Positions 49,599-59,705 of a stretch of DNA of 64,000 nt are shown here, in pieces; position 1 is the stretch's first letter, and each line of letters starts with the position of its first letter. A model generated the notes under the pieces. The model was not told the DNA's origin. It worked only from the letters and a program-made list of their open reading frames with translations, and did not search any database. The position numbers and the translations under genes are program-made. Source of the stretch: Lingula anatina (lineage: Eukaryota > Brachiopoda > Lingulata > Lingulida > Lingulidae); NCBI RefSeq assembly GCF_001039355.2, contig NW_019774958.1, positions 510,866 through 574,865 of the forward strand, in the 5' to 3' direction.

Positions 49599-50253
49599 GT
49601 GAATAAAACTCTCTTGGATAGTTCATTAATGGAAACCAGTGGCACTGACAGAAATGTTTTGAAAAGAGAGAAGAATAAAATTAGAATGCAACTTCTTAGA
49701 TCTGATCTAAAATACAGGAAAACTGAACAAGAATCTCAGAGACTAAAGCGTTCTCAGTCTGATGTAAAGTCCAATATTCTAAAGCACAAGCAGTTGAAAA
49801 GGTCTCATCCTGATTACAAAGTTACTCAGAAAAAAACAAAAAAGGTTAAAAAGATCTGATCCTCAGTACAGGAAAACTGAACAAGAAAACCAGAGGCTAA
49901 AACATTCTCAGTTAGCTGTGAAGAGTATTATTCTAAAGCAGAAGCAGTTGAAAAGGTCTGATCCTCAGTACAGGGAAACCGAACAAGAAGCCCAGAGACG
50001 TTCTCAGTCCCATGTGAAAGCAAATATTCTAAAGCACAAGCAGTTGAAAAGGTCTGATCCTGGTTACAAAGTTACTGAGAAAAACCAAAAAAGGTTAAAA
50101 AGATCTGATCCTCAGTACAGGAAAACTGAACAAGAAAATCAGAGACTAAAACGTTCTCAGTCTGACGTGAAGAACAATATTCTAAAGCACAAACAGTTGA
50201 AAAGATCTAATCCTGATTATAACGTTACTGAGAAATACCAAAAAAGGTTCTGA
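49599..50253 (+). pseudogene. Basic KR-repeat region of Helentron protein
   Basis: Seven to nine related units of about 17-19 residues follow each other, built on LKRSDPQYRKTEQENQR, LKRSQSDVKNNILKHKQ and LKRSDPDYKVTEKNQKR in a repeating three-step order. A frameshift near 49850 breaks the run. The units are very basic and probably helical, suggesting nucleic-acid binding. Similar KR-rich repeats precede the helicase part in other animal Helitron-type proteins. DNA-level repetition makes the stretch prone to unit gain and loss. Confidence 0.7.
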
Positions 50254-50338
50254 TCCCAATTTCAGAATATGTGAAAGGAAGACTGATGCAGTTGCTAAGC
50301 GTAATAAGAGACAGAAAACCAATACTACTCTTCAAGAA

Positions 50339-50945
50339 TTGATACAACAGTTCCACAAAAAGGTTACTGAAGGTTGTACTTACACATGCTTTATATGTCA
50401 ACAACTCTGGTACAGACATACTGTCATAAATAGAGAGCCTATTTTGAATATAGAGAATAAAGCAGTTAATCAATGCAAAGAAGTTGATGATTTATTCAAC
50501 AGTAATTGGATGTGTTTAACATGCGCTTCTCACTTGAAAAAGAACAAAATACCTCCATGTGCTATTGTAAATTGCACGTCATTTACAGAAAAATCCAGTT
50601 TCTTGGATTTAAAACTTTAGAGTGGAGATTAACTAGCCCATGCAAGGTTAGTTTTCATGAAACTTCATCAAGCTCCATGTGGAAAACAATACAAAATAAT
50701 TAGAAGGGAATGTTGTAAACATACCAGCAGATGTAACATCCACTGTAACAAAATTACCAAGAACTGACACCGACAGTTCAACAATTTAAGTTCAACTGAA
50801 AAGAAATGTGAAATTTAAGAGTTATGCCTATGCTCAGAATGTAAGGCCTAACAAAGACCTTGAAGCAGCAAATTGGTTAACTGCTAATGGGAAATTGTTT
50901 CAAGAAAAAGGAATAACTGTAGACCCAACATGGAAATTAGAAGAT
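50339..50945 (+). pseudogene. Cys-rich and DUF6570-like region
   Basis: An open frame to 50620 carries CTYTCFICQQLWYR and, further on, NWMCLTCASHLKKNKIPPCA, that is two Cys-x2-Cys pairs typical of the zinc-binding start of this region in animal Helitron proteins. After a frameshift, the following codons read VNIPADVTSTVTKLPR, KFKSYAYAQNVRPNKDLEAA and NWLTANGKLFQEKGITVDP in changing frames. These match the DUF6570 pattern I know. Stops occur between the pieces. Confidence 0.75.
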
Positions 50946-50996
50946 ATATAATCCCTGCAGCTCTATCACATTTAAACAAATGGAAAAAGGGCAAGT

Positions 50997-51500
50997 GTGA
51001 ATAATTTGAATGAGGAACAAGTACAAAACCTATTATTGAAAGAATCTGTTTGTGTTGAGTGCCCTTCTGATTGTGGAAATATCCAATTTTCTGAAGAAGG
51101 ACAATTTATGGATCAGGATGGTGATTTTGCAGATGAATTCTATGTAATTTTAGACAAGCCTTATAAACATGACCCATCTGTTGATGTTGACAAATTTGTG
51201 GCTACTATTCAAAGTGAAAGAAAAATTACTGGTTCTCCACTACACCCTCATGTTTTAGAAGTAACTGCATTCAAATCACAAACCAGAGGCAGATCAAGAT
51301 ATTGCATGAAGACAAATAGAATCAGAGTTCCAAGTACAGTAGGAATTGAAAAATTCATGGCTTATAAGCACCACCATGTACTAAGAAAATACAAGCATTT
51401 GAAACTGAGTTATTATGGCTTGTTCAAAAGAAAAAAAAACAAGGAAAAACATGGTACTCAAGATACTTCAAGACTGTTAAGAAAATTCGACACAGAGTAA
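50997..51500 (+). pseudogene. Linker region of Helentron protein
   Basis: 167 codons open, with CVECPSDCGN near the start and YVILDKPYKHDPSVDVDKF in the middle; the end becomes Lys-rich. I recognise no catalytic motif. It lies between the DUF6570-like part and the OTU part and is presumably a linker of the same polyprotein. Confidence 0.55.
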
Positions 51501-51514
51501 GATATGTTTCAAAC

Positions 51515-52135
51515 TTGCAAAAAGAGTTATCATACATACAGCAACGACATTTATTACCTGAATTTTGTGAATCTGAAAATGAGATACAACATCTACGGAC
51601 TGACAATACTTTATTTCATTTTATGCCTGTAGTTGCCCTGTGGCAAGAGAAAATGACTGACAAATTAAATTTACAATTAAAGCGTCCACACAATTTGCCT
51701 GAAACTAGTTGTAATATTCTCTTGACAAAACCTAGCAAGTTGAAAAAAATTATTGGAGATGGAAATTGTTTTTTTCAAGGTTTGTCTTTTGCCATTACTG
51801 GTTGTGACACGTTGTTATACTTAGAAACAGAATCCTCAGTCATATGAAGCAGCTTGAGTATGCTTTTGCAAGTAATACTTTAGGCGATAATGACAGGACA
51901 TCAGCAACTTATGTAAGAAGAACAGCCATGAATAATGTAAATGTTTGGGGTACTGAAACATAAATACCTGCTGCAGCACATTTACTACAAACTGACATCT
52001 ATGTCTACTGCAAGCAGCAACTCTTGGAAATGGTAGAAGTATTCAGCCAAGTTTCTTGATCAGAAAAATCATTCACATGAGATTGAGAAGGCCATTTACC
52101 TGCAAAACACTAATTCTGATCACTATGACGTAGTG
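51515..52135 (+). pseudogene. OTU-type cysteine protease domain remnant
   Basis: GDGNCFFQGLSFAITG at 51755-51802 contains the OTU catalytic Asp and Cys (GDGNCFF). After a frameshift come YVRRTAMNNVNVWGTE and AAAHLLQTDIYVYC, and then AIYLQNTNSDHYDVV ending about 52135, which carries the catalytic His (DHYDVV). A stop (TAA) interrupts the middle at about 51961. OTU domains are a hallmark of Helentron/Helitron2 proteins; their role in transposition is not established. Confidence 0.85.
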
Positions 52136-52925
52136 CAAAATGTATGCGACTTATCATTACCTGCTAATATCATAAACAAGAACTTGCTGCAAAGGAAGGA
52201 GATGACACAGGCTAATTCAGATAGAGGTAAATACTTGCAGTCCAATGATACTGAAGACTGGGATGAAATTGATGACAAAGAAATGAAGCCTGGTATAAGA
52301 GATACAATGTTAACAGGCAGAGACTTCTTGGAAGACACAGAGAGAGAGAAAATTTACTCTTTTGCACCTGGTCAAGAAGGTCAGCCACTCAGCATATTTA
52401 GAGATGAACACTGTGAAGAACTGGCTTTTCCAGAAATATATCTTGGCAATGCACAGCCTGCAAATAAAAGCAGACTTGTTCCTGTACACTACAGTGACAT
52501 CTGCAAGTCTGAATTAAGACGCAATGACAGAAGAGCATCAATGTGTGTTGACAACATATTTTTTAAGGCAAAAAAATTGCAGATGAAAAGATTGATTGGG
52601 TCAGCGGCTCTTGCTGTAAGAAAACATAAAACAAATGGAAAGAAACTCACTGCAGGAGATTTTAAACAGTCTGGAGCCACTGAGAAACTCTTACGAAGGT
52701 TATACATTCTTAAGAGGAGTTCGTGGTTCCCCCCATAAATTGAGAAAGCAAAGAAAGATCTATTTGCAATGATACTTCAGCTAGGATCAGCAACCTTTTT
52801 TTGCAGTTTTTCTTCTGCTGAAACAAAATGGAATCATTTACTCAGAACTCTGGGTAAATTGGTAGATAATAAAGATTATTCAGATGCAGAGCTAGAACAA
52901 CTCAGCTGGGATGAAAGATATGTTG
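52133..52925 (+). pseudogene. Helitron-like N-terminal domain
   Basis: The frame to 52738 includes IYSFAPGQEGQPLSIFRDEH, ELAFPEIYLGNAQPANKSRL and VPVHYSDICKSELRRNDRRA. These are the typical opening of the Helitron-like N domain (PxExxxPLxIFxD, FPxIxxG, VxYSxICKxELRxxDRR). It continues past a frameshift as FFCSFSSAETKWNHLLRTLG (about 52800-52855), another family signature. A stop lies near 52930. Confidence 0.88.
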
Positions 52926-52926
52926 C

Positions 52927-53660
52927 TTGATTCAGAGTGATCCTATTACTTGTGCACGACATTTTGATTATCAAGTGCAGTGTTTGATACATCATTTTCT
53001 CTGCCACAAGGTAGCACCATTAGGTAAAATACAAGATTTTTTTTACCGTGTAGAATTTCAACATAGAGTTAGTCCACATATTCACATGCTTCTTTGGATA
53101 GAAAATGCACCTATATACGGTGTCAATTCTAATGAAGATATTATACAATTTGTTGATAACACAATTTGCTGTAGCAGTCCAAATGAAGATGATCCATTAA
53201 AAGAACTTGCATCTTATCAGACACACAAACATACAAGGACATATATAAAAAATTTGAAAAAATCTTGTAGATTCCATTTTCCTCAGTCTCCAATGAAACA
53301 AAGTGTAATTTTGACACCCCTTGATGATGCTTCACAGAAGAAAGAATATGCAAAGATTTGAAAACTAATTCATAATATTATAAATGACAAAGATTTCACA
53401 GGTATTAGTCTCACATTTGAAGAATTTTTAGATAAAGTACAAGTCTCAGAAAAAGATTATATCTTGGCAGTGAGATCTACAATCAAGACTGATACATTGT
53501 TCCTAAAAGGACTCCCAAGTGAAATTTGGATAAACAATTATTCCAGGTCATGTTTACAAGCATGGAGAGCAAATATGGATATTCAGTTTGTTTTAGACAT
53601 ATATGCTTGTGCAACATATATCGTAAATTACATTTCCAAAGGACAGAGTCATGTCTGATT
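52927..53660 (+). pseudogene. HUH Rep nuclease domain remnant
   Basis: FDYQVQCLIHHFLCHKVAPL is followed by DFFYRVEFQHRVSPHIHMLL. The HIH pair at 53077-53085 is the HUH metal-binding motif of rolling-circle replication initiators. Further on, DIYACATYIVNYISKGQ (about 53596-53646) carries the tyrosines of the nicking motif. A TGA at about 53359 breaks the frame between the two motifs. The conserved residues themselves survive, although the Gly usual before SPHIH is Val here. Confidence 0.88.
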
Positions 53661-53811
53661 TACTTTGTCAAGCTTGCAAAGAAGCTAGAGAAGGTAACAG
53701 TAACATAAAACAGCAAGTCCGTAAGTCCGTCACGTTGGAAACAAATTTCTTAACAATGTTGAAATTTGTGCTCAAGAAGCTGCCTACTAGTACATCACTT
53801 TACAATTACCC

Positions 53812-55560
53812 ATGAGAAGAGCATCTCGATCATTTGTATTCATTAACACTACAACCCCTGAAGACAGAGTACGATTGCTTAAGCCACTGGAAGAAATAAA
53901 AGAATTGGAAGATGAATCTGACAATATTGAGTCCAGCAATCTCTTGAAACATTACAGCAAACGCTTTCCTTCTTCAGACAATGTTTCCCTTGCAGATTTT
54001 GCCGCATATTATGACAACAATTTGAATGTTAAGGGTGGAAGCAAGAAAAAATCTTCTAGATTATTAGATACAGATGGCATGCCTTTGGAGAAATCTTAAT
54101 AATGTGGATAGTGAGGATGAAGATATGTGGGCCACTGTTGCACCAAATACCCAGAATCAAAATAAAGCTGATCAGTGTGAACCTAGTAATGTTGTGCAGT
54201 CTTCTGTTGGTCTGTCTTATGATTTAGCAGAATATTTGGGTATACATGTATCTGCCAAAAGTTGCACTGAAGAAGGAATTGTCAATAAAGAGATATCTGA
54301 CAGTAATTACTTTCAAATGATTAGAAACATGAACAAACAACAGTTGGAGTTTTTCCATCATGTTTTGCATTTAGTCAAGTCCAATTCTGATCCGTTTCAC
54401 ATATTCCTGTCTGGAGGTGCTGTTGTGTGGAAATCATTTGTCACCCGTGCTCTATATCAGGGCATTTTGAAGTATATGTCAAGTTTACCTGGTGAGGACT
54501 TTCGGACAATTAGAGTTGCTTTAGTTGCTCCTACAGGAAAAGCTGCTTATAATATTGGTGGCCACACAATTCACAGTTTACTGAAAATTCCAGCAAATCA
54601 AAGTTTCAAATACAGAAGACTTGGTCCTGATGTGCTAAATAGTTTCAGATGTAAACTTGGATCACTTAAAGTTCTCTTTATTGATGAAGTTTCAATGGTT
54701 GGGAGTAAAATGTTAAGTTTCATCAATGAAAGACTAAAAGAACTGAAAAACAATGACAGACTGTTTGGAGGTGTTAGCATTGTGGCTATAGGTGACCTAT
54801 TTCAACTGAAGCCTGTGTTTGATAACTGGATATTTGAAAATCCTGACAATGACTATTGTCCATTAGCTACTTATTTGTGGCAGAAACATTTTTACATGTA
54901 TGAACTGACCCAGATTATGCGTCAAAAAGACAGTAAAGAGTTTGCAGAAATTTTAAATAGGCTTAGAGAAGGAAATCATACCGACAAAGATATAAAAATT
55001 ATCAGTGAACGTCAGCTTGATAAATCAAAAACTTACCACCAACCATTACTACACGTTTTCCAAACAAATGCACTGGTTGAACATTTCAATCATACCAGTT
55101 ATCAAATTTCGTAAGGAGAAAAATTTCAAATTGCAGCCACTGATACAATCACTGGGTCTGTACCAAAGCATTTAGAAAACAACATCAGAAAGCAATTTCC
55201 ATTTGATCATAAAAAGACCATGAATTTACAAAGGATATTGCATATTGCAGTTGGATAAAGGACAGAAATTGTCCTAAATGTTGACACAGAAGATGGCATT
55301 ACTAATGGTGCACCAAGTGTTGTTAAACTGGTAGATTTAGACAGACAAATAATTTGGGTATAATTTGACTCAGAGGACATTGCCAAAAATGCCAGAAGAA
55401 TGAACAAACCATTATATAGTAGCAACATTACGAAAACATGGACACCTATCTTTCCAGACAATTTCACCTGGAAAGAACAGGACAATATCAAGTCATAAGA
55501 AAACAGTTTCCACTACAGTTGTCTGCTGCAAAGACAATACACAGATGCCAAGGTGACACA
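53812..55560 (+). pseudogene. Pif1-type (SF1) helicase domain remnant
   Basis: The main open frame 54074-55114 (346 codons) contains a Walker A region reading GGAVVWKS where GGAGVGKS is expected, then PTGKAAYNIGGHTIHS, Walker B KVLFIDEVSM (about 54668-54697), GDLFQLKPV (motif III) and ELTQIMRQ. After stops, FPLQLSAAKTIHRCQGDT and HYVALSHV (motifs V and VI) follow to about 55650. Two Gly substitutions in Walker A would abolish ATP binding. This is unwinding machinery for the transposon. Confidence 0.92.
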
Positions 55561-55782
55561 TTGAAAGAATTAGTTGTAGATCTCAGTGGTAGAAAAAATG
55601 AACACATGCATTATGTTGCACTAAGTCATGTAGAAAAATTAGAAGGGTTGCATATTTTGGAATTAAATGCCGGTAAAATATGCATTTCTGAAAAAGTAAA
55701 ACAAGAAATGAAACGTTTAAGACAAGAAGCACAGCTTGTAAAATCTGTTTCATTTCTATACGAACAACCAGATGACCACTTC

Positions 55783-56411
55783 AAAATAATCCATTGGAAT
55801 TGCTGTTCTCTTCATAAATATATAGAAGATATTAGAAAGCGTTACGATGTAGAGAAAGCAGATATACATGTATGTGCTTGCACAGAAACCAGATTTGCTA
55901 CTTAAGACTTAAATGCTAAATTCCAAGTAAAAGGTAAATATCTACACCGAAATGATAGTTCTCTCTATAGACAGCATGGTACTGCAAAGAATTTTCCAAA
56001 AAATTACAATTCCTCTGGCATTGAGATTACTGTCACATGATTGGAACAATTTCTTGACTTTGTCATCATCACAATTTACCGTCCTCCTCATGGTAAAATG
56101 CAAGTTCTCCTTGAGACATTGAAGAATACTATTGGGGCTATTGATAATTATATAAGGCAAACAAATGCATTATTGTAGGTGACTTTAATGTCAACTGGCT
56201 CCATGAAAACAATGCAAATGCCCTCAGAAAAATGATGTGCCATGACCTTCTGTTTAAGCAGTGTGTCAAAACTCCAACTACCATTTATGACTCAGCCTTA
56301 GATCTTGTCTTTACAAACTTTGATCATGCAGATCTTAAAATAACAGTTTTACCTACTTATTTTGGTGATCATTTTCCAGTCTGTATGTCATTTTCCAAAA
56401 CTTGCCTTTAA
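55783..56411 (+). pseudogene. Endonuclease/exonuclease/phosphatase domain remnant
   Basis: Following directly on the helicase end, FKIIHWNCCSLHKYIEDIRK, then ADIHVCACTETRF, after frameshifts and a stop IIVGDFNVNWLHE (about 56170-56205) and FGDHFPVCMSF (about 56360-56395). These are the Asn, Glu, GDFN and GDH motifs of the apurinic-endonuclease-like fold used by non-LTR retrotransposons. Helentrons are known to carry such a domain fused after the helicase, so the order supports the family call. A TGA and a TAA interrupt it. Confidence 0.88.
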
Positions 56412-56500
56412 ATATATAGAGGAATTGCTCCCAAGTTTTATCAAACCTTATTACTTCCATCCACAGCTGTTTAAGACACATACATAGCTAAACATGTGTA

Positions 56501-56720
56501 TTATGCAAAAGTTTCATAGAACAAAACTACGAAGAAAGCACATTAACAGAACCATAAAAATTAACCCCTTCTTTTAAAAAGTTAAAATTATTTCTACCAA
56601 TATATGTGGATTATGCAAAAGTTTCATAGAACAAAACTACGAAGAAAGCACATTAACAGAACCATAAAAATTAACCCCTTCTTTTAAAAAGTTAAAATTA
56701 TTTCTACCAATATATGTGGA
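56501..56720. repeat. Perfect 110-bp tandem duplication
   Basis: Units 56501-56610 and 56611-56720 are identical base for base. They lie just after the endonuclease remnant. Complete identity in otherwise decayed sequence points to a very recent duplication or an assembly error. Confidence 0.95.
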
Positions 56721-57534
56721 GAAACAATGCAACACCCATTTAAGTTTTGAACAGTCAAAATCCAATTAAAGCAATATATCCCTCAATTCATTTGAAAACC
56801 CGTTGATATGACGCATCAACAACCAACAAATTATTCCAGTATAAATATTTCCATATTTCCTTTATTAAGCTACACTTATTAACCCTTTTGCAAGAAATAG
56901 TAATTAGCACTTTCATCAAATTGGCATATCTAACTCTCAATTGCACTTCTTCATCTCTCCCAATTGCACTTCTTCATCTTTATAACACTTTAAATGCACA
57001 AATAATTTTTTTTTCAGTACATAAATATTTTAATTATTTTATTTGTAAATCACAATTAGTCATACATTTTCACACATTATTGTACTTTTCTTCGCATTTA
57101 TGAAATTATACATATTATATTGCTAAATATACATGTATATTTATAACTATCATATTTTAGATAGATGATGAAAGCAAGGACATAATCATCATATTAGAGA
57201 GCATCATAGATAAAGAAGAAATCCATCTTTCCTGACCTAACTTAAAGAATGACATGAAGATGAAGAAAGGCTTGGATGAATTGTTATTTGATACCATAAA
57301 AATTAGTAAGGTACATGCATGTACCTATATTTGCATGTATCAACTATCATCCTGACCTACCCTAATTCCTCATACTGTTGTCTAACCAGTAATGGAGTTT
57401 ACCAAAAATGCCATCACAGTTTGGAATTTAAGACCCCATTCACATCGAGTTGAGCCATGGCTCTACAAAGCCACAAACTTAATATGGCAGACGTACATGG
57501 AAGGAAAACCGCCTAATCTTTTAATAGTCTCTCC
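56721..57534. other. Non-coding Helentron 3' region
   Basis: AT-rich, no coding feature recognised. From about 57640 on, sequence similar to the 2.2-kb module resumes (CATATTGGAAT, CCTGAAGACC motifs). Confidence 0.5.
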
Positions 57535-57630
57535 GCCTCTCATACGCCTCCCCACAAGTCGTCCCTGTGGGGGTACAGTCATTAAATCTCGGCTCCATTG
57601 GGACGACACATGGGGAGGCCTGTGAGAGGC
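57535..57630. repeat. GC-rich inverted repeat (31-bp arms)
   Basis: Arms 57535-57565 and 57600-57630 are complementary with few mismatches (core CCTCCCCA and GTCGTCCC) around a 34-base loop. It is unusually GC-rich for this region. It sits in a short GC-richer patch beginning near 57430, possibly the remains of another foldback MITE. Confidence 0.8.
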
Positions 57631-57952
57631 ATTTCTTGTGAAATATTTCATTTTTCACATATTGGAATATTTAAGGTGTGACTTTGCAATTTCATGTGCC
57701 TGAAGACCTTTGCCTGTCACATTTTCTAAACATCTATGTTATTTATTGAATTTATGTGATTTTTGTGAAATTTTCATTTGTCTAACTGGCATTTTCTAAG
57801 TGTGAACTTGAACTCTCATGGGCCTGAAGCCGTATGTTTTTACTTTCATGTTGTGCATAATTAAAACTTGATGTTGACTTTGCACTTAAGCGTAATGTAT
57901 GACTGCGCATCAGAATTGGCAGTAAACTATTTTGTACTTTATTATTTTCTGT

Positions 57953-57992
57953 TTTTTGCCTGTACATTTGATGGCTTTGCTGCTTTGTTTCA
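57953..57992 (+). mobile_element. Inferred 3' terminus of the large Helentron
   Basis: CCTGTACA followed by TTTGATGGCTTTGCTGC closely resembles the 3' end of the nested element at 62283-62317 (TGTCTGTACA then a short hairpin then TTGTT). This would be the internal 3' copy of the subterminal inverted repeat plus hairpin, the end structure of Helentrons. The 142-bp array starts immediately after it. Confidence 0.6.
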
Positions 57993-59400
57993 ATTTACCC
58001 ATCCCACCACCACAAAAAAATGAAATTTACTTACCTTAGCTTGGATCCAAGAGTGAAGTCCATGTCCGGCTGGGGTCGCTCATTATCTTCTTTGTCCTGT
58101 AAAAAGAAATGAAAAACGAGGTTAGATTTTTTCAATTTACCCATCCCACAACCCCCCTCCCCCCCAAAAGAAATTAACTAACCTTTGCTTGGATCCAAGA
58201 GTGAAGTCCATGTCCGAGTGGAGTCACTAATCATCTTCTTTGTCCTGTAAAAAGAGATGAAAAACCAGTTTAGATTTTTTTAATTTACCCATCCCACCAC
58301 CCCAAAAATATGAAATTTACTAACCTTAGCTTGGATCCAAGAGTGAAGTCCATGTCCGAGTGGAGTCGCTAATCATCATCTTTGTCCTGTAAAAAGAAAT
58401 GAAAAACGAGGTTAGATTTTTTCAATTTACCCATCCCACAACCCTCCAAAAAATAAAATTTACTAACCTTTGCTGGGATCCAAGAGTGAAGTCCATGTCC
58501 GGGTGGGGTCGCTCATCATCTTCTTTGTCCTGTAAAAAGAAATGGAAAACGAGATAAGATTTTTTCAATTTACCCATCCCACCACCCCAAAAAATGAAAT
58601 TTACTAACCTTAGCTTGGATCCAAGAGTGAAGTCCATGTCCGAATGGGGTTGCTCATCATCTCCTTTGTCCTGAAAAAAGAAACAAAAAACGAGATGAGA
58701 TTTTTTCAATTTACCCATCCCACCACCCCCAAAAAATGAAATTTACTAACCTTTGCTTGGATCCAAGAGTGAAGTCCATGTCCGGGTGGGGTTTCTCATC
58801 ATCTTCTTTGTCCTGTAAAAAGAAATGAAAAACGAGGTTAGATTTTTTCAATTTACCCATCCCACAACCCTCCAAAAAATAAAATTTACTAACCTTTGCT
58901 TGGATCCAAGAGTGAAGTCCATGTCCGGGTGGGGTCGCTCATCATCTTCTTTGTTTTGTAAAAAGAAATGGAAAACGAGATTAGATTTTTTCAATTTACC
59001 CATCCCACCACCCCAAAAAATGAAATTTACTAACCTTTGCTTGGATCCAATAGTGAAATCCATGTCTGGGTGGGGTTGCTCATCATCTTCTTTGTCCTGT
59101 AAAAAGAAATGAAAAACGAGGTTAGATTTTTTTCAATTTACCCATCCCACCACCCCAAAAAATGAAATTTACTAACCTTAGCTTGGATCCAAGAGTGAAG
59201 TCCATGTCCGAATGGGGTCGCTCATCATCTTCTTTGTCCTGAAAAAAGAAACAAAAAGCGAGATTAGATTTTTTAAATTTACCCATCCCACAACCCCAAA
59301 AAAATGAAAATTACTAACCTTAGCTTGGATCCAGAATGAAGTCCATGTCCAAGTGGGGTCACTCATCATCTTCTTTGTCCTGTAAAAAGAAATGAAAAAC
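57990..59400 (-). repeat. Tandem array of ten 142-bp exon-like units
   Basis: Ten units spaced 141-148 bp, anchored on TTGGATCCAAG at about 58041, 58189, 58331, 58473, 58615, 58757, 58900, 59041, 59183 and 59325. Read on the minus strand each unit holds a pyrimidine-rich acceptor (TTTCTTTTTACAG), a 62-nt open segment encoding DKEDDERPHPDMDFTLGSKL and R, and a donor-like AAG|GTTAGT. So each unit resembles an exon with a mini-intron of about 80 nt. Because 62 is not a multiple of three, splicing all units together would not keep one frame. Confidence 0.9.
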
Positions 59401-59429
59401 AAGATAAGGTCATGGAAGTTGAGTCACAG

Positions 59430-59705
59430 CTTCAAAATACCAAAATGTAAATAAGAGATAACTGTAATGGATTGATTTTCTTTCCATTTTCAACACCTTT
59501 TTTAATCATATTTAAATGATCAACTAAGAAAATTGCTGACATAGGAAAAATATCAATAGAACAATTTCAAATGTCCTATTTGCTCCATTCTGAGATTCTG
59601 ATCATAGTGAATGATTGAATCTGACAAACTGTAAAGATATGAGTTTATTTCCATTTTTGAAACTTTATTACACAATACACAATAACAGGTTTACCATCAT
59701 TTTTA
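59430..59705 (-). repeat. Inner part of the inverted right arm
   Basis: Reverse complement of about 42390-42680 with moderate divergence. It is separated from the rest of the right arm (62318-62991) by the nested element 59706-62317. Confidence 0.82.

Larger units (their letters stand above)
48718..56411 (+). pseudogene. Degenerate Helentron Rep-helicase-endonuclease gene
   Basis: About 7.7 kb of plus-strand coding remnants in the order expected for an animal Helentron: low-complexity N-terminus, basic KR repeats, Cys-rich/DUF6570-like region, OTU protease, HUH Rep, Pif1-type helicase, endonuclease/exonuclease/phosphatase. In life the protein would nick, unwind and copy the element by a rolling-circle route. 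Each domain sits in a different frame or is broken by stops, so at least ten disabling lesions separate the parts. The helicase Walker A motif is also altered. This copy cannot make a functional protein. Confidence 0.9.

Noticed and set aside
58422-59402. Open frames across the 142-bp array taken as a secreted or repeat protein
   Set aside because: The frames result from the repeat period and include the intron-like spacers; successive units fall in different frames and stop soon.
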